From Saprospiraceae bacterium (lineage in GTDB: Bacteria > Bacteroidota > Bacteroidia > Chitinophagales > Saprospiraceae): a stretch of DNA of 36,840 nt. Location: contig JAIPBL010000062.1 in assembly GCA_021739645.1 (NCBI GenBank), positions 1 to 36,840 on the forward strand. The letters run 5' to 3'. Position 1 is the first letter of the stretch, and the number at the start of each line of letters is the position of its first letter. This document shows positions 27,701 through 31,249 of the stretch, in pieces. Below the pieces are notes generated by a model, which was not told the DNA's origin, made no database searches, and saw nothing but the letters and a program-made list of their open reading frames with translations. The position numbers and the translations under genes were made by a program.

Positions 27701-27803
27701 CAGTTGCATCAGGGCAACGGCGGACTACCCGCTGAAAAATATCATGCAGACAAATATCGGATGGAAACGTTGGTACGCTCGATACGTGTTTGTTTTCCTT
27801 CAT
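15798..27803 (-). CDS. Hybrid NRPS-PKS: A-PCP-ST-KS-AT-ACP-AMT-C-A-PCP-TE
   Basis: A 4001-residue single-chain assembly line from the ATG at 27803 (MKENKHVS); an ATG at 27839 would add 12 residues. The domains, listed separately below, give a loading amino acid (A1-PCP1), a sulfotransferase, one malonyl-type extension (KS-AT-ACP) with no ketoreductase, beta-transamination by a class III aminotransferase, condensation with a second amino acid (C-A2-PCP2), and thioesterase release. All main active-site residues are visible. The KS-AT-ACP-AMT-C-A-PCP order matches the transaminating core of mycosubtilin/iturin and microcystin synthetases. The reading frame is open for 12 kb although many short repeats lie in linkers and loops. 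A consensus promoter lies upstream and a phosphopantetheinyl transferase gene follows. The product is not known to me. Confidence 0.92.
   Translation of the reverse strand: [4001 protein letters not shown]
15810..16615 (-). other. Thioesterase domain (type I TE)
   Basis: [19 protein letters not shown], the nucleophile elbow [18 protein letters not shown] and a C-terminal [13 protein letters not shown] with the likely catalytic His. It releases the finished chain by hydrolysis or cyclisation; which cannot be read from sequence. Confidence 0.88.
16690..16890 (-). other. NRPS domain PCP2 (carrier)
   Basis: Carrier domain with [22 protein letters not shown]; the Ser of GGHSL is the phosphopantetheine site. 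It precedes the releasing thioesterase. Confidence 0.88.
17295..17321. repeat. Solo palindrome, family P, copy P4 (in A2)
   Basis: 27 nt from GTAAC to GTCAC around CACGGCCTGTCAGTCCGTG (one mismatch). It encodes VTRTDRPC just before YKTGDLVRY, the same loop as P1 in A1. It looks like a P element collapsed to a single palindrome. Confidence 0.8.
17985..18103. repeat. GC-rich inverted repeat, family R (in A2)
   Basis: CTCCCCCTTG...CAAGGAGGGGGAG (17985-18015) and CCTCCCC-TT-GGGGAAGG (18073-18090, running into GGGTTGGGGTGGGG) flank a core of about 55 nt. It encodes [11 protein letters not shown]...[10 protein letters not shown] in frame in the loop just before VIYTSGSTG. This peptide is a familiar by-product of a common genomic repeat. 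Confidence 0.8.
18505..18530. repeat. Solo palindrome, family Q, copy Q1 (C-A2 linker)
   Basis: CGCCGAACTCCAGTTCGGCG at 18509-18528, preceded by the GTGC end typical of the family. It encodes AELEFGGT in the linker after the C domain. No partner palindrome is nearby. Confidence 0.85.
18540..19850 (-). other. NRPS domain C (condensation)
   Basis: Starts [16 protein letters not shown] and contains an intact HHxxxDG active site ([15 protein letters not shown]). It joins the beta-amino acyl chain on ACP to the amino acid on PCP2. A paired palindrome is inserted in the loop before the catalytic motif (19521-19613). Confidence 0.88.
19521..19613. repeat. Paired palindrome, family P, copy P3 (in C)
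   Basis: 93 nt from GTAAC to GTTAC, with palindromes at 19525-19543 and 19591-19609 (one mismatch). It encodes TRTASPC...RTDSPC in the C-domain loop before [11 protein letters not shown]. Confidence 0.9.
19855..19949. repeat. Paired palindrome, family Q, copy Q2/Q3 (AMT-C linker)
   Basis: 95 nt from GTGCC to GGCAC, with 22-nt palindromes at 19858-19879 and 19925-19946. It has the same outer ends and palindromes as the copy at 22009 but a different core. It encodes PPNSSS at one end and [10 protein letters not shown] at the other. Confidence 0.9.
19970..21350 (-). other. AMT domain (class III PLP aminotransferase)
   Basis: Glutamate-1-semialdehyde-type aminotransferase with [48 protein letters not shown] and the PLP lysine in [11 protein letters not shown]. 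In mycosubtilin and microcystin synthetases this domain converts the ACP-bound beta-keto group to a beta-amine; the absence of a KR domain here fits the same chemistry. Confidence 0.9.
21433..21464. repeat. Octamer array H8 (ACP-AMT linker)
   Basis: Four 8-nt units: TGAGGATT, TGAGGATT, CGTGGATT, TGAGGATT. Encodes [14 protein letters not shown] in the linker before the aminotransferase. Confidence 0.85.
21750..21990 (-). other. PKS domain ACP (carrier)
   Basis: Carrier domain with [20 protein letters not shown]; the Ser of GFDSL is the phosphopantetheine site. The flanking Q/P-rich linker (about 21430-21720) holds poly-Gln-like stretches and repeat-derived sequence. Confidence 0.85.
22009..22099. 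repeat. Paired palindrome, family Q, copy Q4/Q5 (AT-ACP linker)
   Basis: 91 nt from GTGCC to GGCAC. Palindromes CCGCCGAACT-CC-AGTTCGGCGG (22012-22033) and CCGCCGAACT-GG-AGTTCGGTGG (22075-22096) encode AELEFGGT and ELQFGGS in frame. Confidence 0.9.
22130..23215 (-). other. PKS domain AT (acyltransferase)
   Basis: [18 protein letters not shown] and [14 protein letters not shown] (active Ser) are clear. The specificity segment reads [12 protein letters not shown], closer to the malonyl type (HAFH) than to the methylmalonyl type (YASH), so malonyl-CoA is the likely extender. Heptad arrays flank the N-terminus and lie just before [10 protein letters not shown]. Confidence 0.85.
22385..22412. repeat. 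Heptad array H5 (in AT)
   Basis: Four units: GTGATTG, GTGATTG, ATGATTG, GTGATTG. Encodes [10 protein letters not shown] just before [10 protein letters not shown]. Confidence 0.88.
23201..23227. repeat. Heptad array H6 (KS-AT linker, AT start)
   Basis: Units GGGATGA, GGAATGA, GGAATGA, GGGATG. Encodes SLIPHSSSL directly before FMFPGGGAQ. Confidence 0.85.
23429..23463. repeat. Heptad array H7 (KS-AT linker)
   Basis: Five units: GACTGCC, AACTGCC, AACTCAG, AACTGCC, AACTGAA. Encodes [13 protein letters not shown] after [10 protein letters not shown]. Confidence 0.85.
23736..23822. repeat. Paired palindrome, family P, copy P2 (in KS)
   Basis: 87 nt from GTAAC to GTTAC, with palindromes at 23740-23758 and 23800-23818. 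It encodes TRTASPC...RTGSPC in the KS loop between ETHGTGT and KTNIGHL. The core differs from that of P1. Confidence 0.9.
24635..24669. repeat. Heptad array H4 (in KS)
   Basis: Five units: GATTTAC, GATTTTG, GATTTAC, GATTTAC, GATTATC. Encodes [12 protein letters not shown] in a KS loop upstream of FDAAFFG. Confidence 0.9.
24794..24878. repeat. Inverted pair of heptad arrays H3 (ST-KS linker)
   Basis: An array of GATTGAC-type units (24794-24821) and an opposite array of AATCGTC/AATCGTA units (24848-24875) face each other across about 26 nt. They encode the whole ST-KS junction peptide. Confidence 0.85.
24885..25735 (-). other. Embedded PAPS-dependent sulfotransferase domain
   Basis: About 280 residues resembling Sulfotransfer_3/tyrosylprotein sulfotransferase-like enzymes. 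The 5'-phosphosulfate loop is [19 protein letters not shown] and the 3'-phosphate motif is [22 protein letters not shown]; an [25 protein letters not shown] segment follows as in the family. It lies between PCP1 and KS, so it could sulfate the residue carried on PCP1. Sulfotransferase domains are known in CurM and in cyanobacterial olefin synthases, but there they lie next to a terminal TE. Confidence 0.85.
25742..25769. repeat. Heptad array H2 (PCP1-ST linker)
   Basis: Four 7-nt units: TGACGAT, TGACGAC, TGACGAC, TGACGAT. Encodes [12 protein letters not shown] directly before the sulfotransferase. Confidence 0.9.
25955..26180 (-). other. NRPS domain PCP1 (carrier)
   Basis: Carrier domain with [20 protein letters not shown]; the Ser of GGNSI is the phosphopantetheine site. 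It holds the amino acid loaded by A1 and is followed, unusually, by a sulfotransferase rather than a condensation or KS domain. Confidence 0.85.
26580..26666. repeat. Paired palindrome, family P, copy P1 (in A1)
   Basis: 87 nt from GTAGC to GTTAC. Two 19-nt palindromes, CACGGACTGTTAGTCCGTG (26584-26602) and CACGGACTGGCAGTCCGTG (26644-26662), flank a unique core. It encodes a TRTASPC...RTNSPC peptide in frame just before YRTGDLARW. Confidence 0.9.
27341..27375. repeat. Heptad array H1 (in A1)
   Basis: Five 7-nt units: GATTTAC, GATTGAC, GATTTAC, GATTTAC, GATTTTG. Encodes [11 protein letters not shown] in the variable loop before MIYTSGSTG. Confidence 0.9.
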
Positions 27804-27995
27804 AGTGGTATGCTTAATGCAGGCTCTGCCAAGCTGCATAGTATTTGTTCTATTCAGTGCGAAAGGGAGGTGAGATTTCTGGAAGACCTAATAGCTGCAA
27901 TCGCTAATTTTATAGCCAGCAGATTTGAATGGGAATAGTCGGTTAGAATTAATGAAAAATCTAAAATTTGCGGGGAGCAATATCAAAATAGTGTA

Positions 27996-28027
27996 CAAAA
28001 ATAGTCCAAAAATGGTTAAGACACAAA
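27996..28027 (-). promoter_or_regulatory. Predicted sigma-A promoter of the NRPS-PKS operon
   Basis: On the minus strand, TTTG (28027-28024), 20 nt, then TATTTTTG (28003-27996). This fits the Bacteroidota consensus TTTG-N19/21-TAnnTTTG at every fixed base. Transcription would start near 27990, giving a leader of about 185 nt before the ATG at 27803. The rest of 27804-28164 shows no convincing gene. Confidence 0.65.
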
Positions 28028-28164
28028 TGGTTTGATGTAGTTTTACCAAATCTTTTATTCTACCCTCCCCTACGCTATGGCCTGATTGTTGGATTTTTAA
28101 TGTTTCACAACCCGTGACTAAGGCATTTTTTGGGATTGCCGGTCCAACAACAACTTGTGACTGA

Positions 28165-28917
28165 ATGAATAATTTACACAATTCACTGACTTTCAAGATT
28201 TTAGCAATTTCTTTCCTTCTCTTTTTGGCCCCGCTGTCTGCTTCAGCCCAATTTGACTACAACCAAATTGTACTGCCCGAAGGGCAGCGCCCTACCTCTT
28301 TTGAAGATTATCTGGTGCAGCTTGCTTGGATGAACAGCCCTGAGACCAAAATATTGGAGTACGAGAAAACGAAAGAAGAAAAGGAAGTTGACTTGCAACG
28401 GATGGACTGGATGAACGATGTAAATTTCGGTTTCAACATCAACGAAGTTAGCCTCTCCAATGTCTTGCAGCCAAGCCCAGACAATCTGGTGCTTTATCCC
28501 TTGTACCAGTTTTCAACCAGTGTTAGCCTCGGAAGTTTTACCACAAATAAAAAGAAACGGGAAATTGAAGAGGTGGATGTCCTAATTTCAGAAATGGAGG
28601 GAAATCAACACAAAATGAAAATCAGGGCGGAAACTTTGGCTCGCTACCGCAAACTTTTACTTGCCATCGAAACCCTTAAGGTGCGCACTTCTGCTGAGGA
28701 AGACACTCGCAATGTTTACCAAATTTCACAGCAGCGCTTCAAAAATGCTGACCTTGACATGGAGGACATGCTGCGAGCCTCGGAGGCTTACAACAACGCC
28801 ACAGAAAAAAGACTTGCCGCCGAAACTGACATTCAACTTTCCATTATTGGTATGGAAGAAATGATTGGCATAAAATGGGAAAATGCCAGAAAGGCTGAGG
28901 AGCGTTATAAAAAATAG
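28165..28917 (+). CDS. Short TolC/OEP-like periplasmic coiled-coil protein
   Basis: A 250-residue protein with a signal peptide (ISFLLFLAPLSASAQ). The body begins with SFEDYLVQLAWMNSPETKILEYEKTKEEKEVDLQRMDWMNDVNFGFNINE, the start of an outer-membrane efflux (TolC) repeat: helix, then beta segment. Long helices with coiled-coil character follow (residues about 140-245, ending NARKAEERYKK). It is roughly half the length of a canonical TolC, so it may be a single-repeat relative that must oligomerise differently, or an adhesin-like protein. It is divergent from the NRPS-PKS and ends 11 nt before the convergent surface-polysaccharide operon. Export of the NRPS product or of polysaccharide is conceivable but unproven. 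Confidence 0.65.
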   Translation: MNNLHNSLTFKILAISFLLFLAPLSASAQFDYNQIVLPEGQRPTSFEDYLVQLAWMNSPETKILEYEKTKEEKEVDLQRMDWMNDVNFGFNINEVSLSNVLQPSPDNLVLYPLYQFSTSVSLGSFTTNKKKREIEEVDVLISEMEGNQHKMKIRAETLARYRKLLLAIETLKVRTSAEEDTRNVYQISQQRFKNADLDMEDMLRASEAYNNATEKRLAAETDIQLSIIGMEEMIGIKWENARKAEERYKK

Positions 28918-28928
28918 CCTAGTCCTGA

Positions 28929-29804
28929 TTATTTCAAGACACCAGCTTCAATAAGTTTATCCAAATAAAGACGAGCACCCACTTTGTTCACATGCTGGTA
29001 ATCACCAAATGCTTCCGTTTCCGTCACGGCATCTTTAAAATCCTTCACGGTTGCTCCGGTTGCCAGGCTGATGTCCCTCATTAAACTGTCCAGGTTACCG
29101 ATTTTGGGCAAGAATGCTGGAAAGTACGGATTCACCACCATTTCTACCCTAGTGCCTTTTTGCTGGGCATATTTGACCATATCCATTAGGGATTCCATCA
29201 TTTTCGGCGAATAATGAAAACGCAAAGTGGTCTGTTTGTCCACATCATTTACCATGCTTTGTGAAATGACTCGGTCCAGCAACCAGTCCTTGTCCGATTT
29301 TTTCCAATAATAAAACGTGCGCTGAAAAACTTCACTGTTGCAACGGTACAAGTGGCTCAATTTGCCAGCATAAAAATCGTTGCGAAAATCTTTGGCAAGC
29401 AGGTTAGAAAGCCGTTCGGAGTATGGCGTGTAATGGTTAAATTGGTAAGCCAGCTTGTTGTCCATCCGCACACTGTCCATCATGGAGATATCCACCACCA
29501 ATACTTTGGGCGCCGGGTGGCGGTCGAGGTAGTCCTTGACGAGGAGCGCTCCCAAGTCAATCGGCATGCCATTATAGCTGAGGTTGGCGGTGGTGAGTCC
29601 TGTCTTTTCTTCTGCATAGGGCTGGTAGTAAGAAAGTCCCCTAGAATTTCCGATAAAAAGCACGTCCTCAGTCTCGGTGCTGTTGTAAAGCCGAGAGTAC
29701 CGGAATTGGCTTTCCTTTGTTATTTTACCCAAAAACCAACCTCCTGCCCTATCGCACAGCAGCGCAACGGCTAGGGTCGCAAATATCCAGTATGCTTTTT
29801 TCAT
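28929..29804 (-). CDS. AlgJ/DltD-like SGNH-fold protein, partner of the MBOAT acyltransferase
   Basis: A 291-residue protein with an N-terminal membrane anchor or signal (WIFATLAVALLCDRAGGWF). SGNH-type motifs are visible: VLFIGNSRGLSYYQP near residues 48-62 (nucleophile Ser) and the DxxH pair in GDYQHVNKVGARLYLDKL near residues 267-284. It starts 9 nt after the MBOAT gene ends, so the two are cotranscribed. In alginate, cellulose and teichoic acid systems such a periplasmic SGNH protein takes the acyl group from the MBOAT protein to the polymer. It is the last gene of the operon. The acceptor glycan is unknown. Confidence 0.75.
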   Translation of the reverse strand: MKKAYWIFATLAVALLCDRAGGWFLGKITKESQFRYSRLYNSTETEDVLFIGNSRGLSYYQPYAEEKTGLTTANLSYNGMPIDLGALLVKDYLDRHPAPKVLVVDISMMDSVRMDNKLAYQFNHYTPYSERLSNLLAKDFRNDFYAGKLSHLYRCNSEVFQRTFYYWKKSDKDWLLDRVISQSMVNDVDKQTTLRFHYSPKMMESLMDMVKYAQQKGTRVEMVVNPYFPAFLPKIGNLDSLMRDISLATGATVKDFKDAVTETEAFGDYQHVNKVGARLYLDKLIEAGVLK

Positions 29805-29813
29805 CGTGAGTCT

Positions 29814-31241
29814 TTAAAACTGAAAGTAGATAAATGCTCCGCTGCCAAACGAGCCGAAGAATGCCAGCAACAGCAGCAAAATTGCGTAAGCAGCCACCCT
29901 GAAATTCGGGTTTTTAAAAGCCAAACTGCTCCAGTGCATCCGCAAATTACTTACCTCAACAACGAGCAGGATACCAATGAGCAGCACTCCTTTCATCACC
30001 GTGAACTTGCTCATCACGTTCACAAAACTAAATCCTTCCATCCCAGCTATTCCAGCAAAAAGGTCGTTGGCATTCTCGAAATTTGGACTGCGGAAATAAA
30101 CCCAAGCCACACAGGTGAAAAAATAAGTCAGGCCAATGTTCACACCTGTTTTCAGTGCCGGGGGAAAACGCAGGCCACTCATCAGTGCGCCGAACGGTTT
30201 TCCTAGCTGTCGCTGCGCAATGAGATACACGCCGTGCAGGAGACCCCAGAATACAAAAGTCCAGTTGGCGCCATGCCAAAGGCCACCGAGCAGCATAGTC
30301 AGCATGTTGTTTTTATAGGTAGCCAACTTGCCGTTGCGGTTGCCGCCAAGTGGAATGTACAAGTAGTCACGCAGCCAGCTCGACAGTGAAATATGCCAAC
30401 GTGACCAAAATTCACTGAAGTTTTGACTGAAATAAGGCGTTCGGAAGTTTTCGTTAAAATCGAATCCGAGGATGCGGGCAAAGCCGATGGCAATATCGGA
30501 GTAGCCCGAAAAGTCGCAGTATATCTGGAAGGAATAAAAAATAACACCGATGAGCAAGTTCACCGAAGCAAAACCATTTGGCTCCATGAAAATCTGGTCA
30601 ACGAAGGGTGCCAGCGAATCTGCCACCACGCATTTTTTGAAAAACCCCCAAAGCACTCGTCCAGTGCCGGAGACAATCCTATCCCAATTGAACTCGTGGT
30701 CCCTGTGGAATTGTGGTAAAAAATCAGCGGCCCTGACAATTGGGCCAGCGACCAACTGCGGCCAAAATGCAACAAAAGTGCTAAATCTTAGTAGGCTCTT
30801 TTCAGCTTGGATTTGCTTCCTGTACACGTCAATTGTGTAAGACATGCTCTGAAAAGTGTAAAAAGAAATGCCGACTGGAAGGATAATTCTCAAAGTGTGC
30901 ACCGAGGGGTTCATCCCAAAATTCTGAAGAAGCGTGACGAAGGAATCGGTGAAAAAGTTGAAATATTTAAAGAATCCCAGAAAACCTAAGTTGAGCACCA
31001 TGCTGATAATCAACAACTTGCGACGTTTTTTATCGTCGTTCACATCTTCCATGCTTCGACCAAGGTAGTAGTCAACCAAAGTTGAAATGGCAATGAGTGA
31101 AAGAAATCGCCAATCCCACCAACCATAAAAAATATAGCTGCCAATGAGGCTGAGCCAAAGTCTTGCGTTTCCCTTGAGCGAGAAATACAGTGGCAAAAAC
31201 AAAGCGATGAACGCCAAAAATGTAAGGCTATTGAAAATCAT
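29814..31241 (-). CDS. MBOAT-family O-acyltransferase (AlgI/DltB-like)
   Basis: A 475-residue polytopic membrane protein. Family signatures include IFYSFQIYCDFSGYSDIAIGFARILGF, FWSRWHISLSSWLRDYLYIPLGG and the catalytic-histidine segment GGLWHGANWTFVFWGLLHG near residues 316-334. It moves an acyl group, usually acetyl, across the inner membrane for O-acylation of a surface polysaccharide. It lies between two SGNH-type genes in one operon with glycosyltransferases, which supports polysaccharide modification. Length and motifs are normal for the family. Confidence 0.92.
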   Translation of the reverse strand: MIFNSLTFLAFIALFLPLYFSLKGNARLWLSLIGSYIFYGWWDWRFLSLIAISTLVDYYLGRSMEDVNDDKKRRKLLIISMVLNLGFLGFFKYFNFFTDSFVTLLQNFGMNPSVHTLRIILPVGISFYTFQSMSYTIDVYRKQIQAEKSLLRFSTFVAFWPQLVAGPIVRAADFLPQFHRDHEFNWDRIVSGTGRVLWGFFKKCVVADSLAPFVDQIFMEPNGFASVNLLIGVIFYSFQIYCDFSGYSDIAIGFARILGFDFNENFRTPYFSQNFSEFWSRWHISLSSWLRDYLYIPLGGNRNGKLATYKNNMLTMLLGGLWHGANWTFVFWGLLHGVYLIAQRQLGKPFGALMSGLRFPPALKTGVNIGLTYFFTCVAWVYFRSPNFENANDLFAGIAGMEGFSFVNVMSKFTVMKGVLLIGILLVVEVSNLRMHWSSLAFKNPNFRVAAYAILLLLLAFFGSFGSGAFIYFQF

Positions 31242-31249
31242 GTTTTCTC

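Larger units (their letters stand above)
26225..27780 (-). other. NRPS domain A1 (adenylation, loading)
   Basis: Adenylation domain with [12 protein letters not shown] near residue 165, [34 protein letters not shown] and NGKIDRKAL. By alignment to GrsA by eye I read the specificity positions as D-V-L-T-V-V-L-V-N-(K); the first Asp suggests an alpha-amino acid substrate, but I cannot name it. Repeat elements sit in the loop before the SGSTG motif and in the loop before YRTGD. Confidence 0.85.

Noticed and set aside
27888-28196. Minus-strand frame of 102 codons in the intergenic gap
   Set aside because: Covers the predicted NRPS promoter and overlaps the start of the TolC-like gene; one hydrophobic stretch but no other coding signs.
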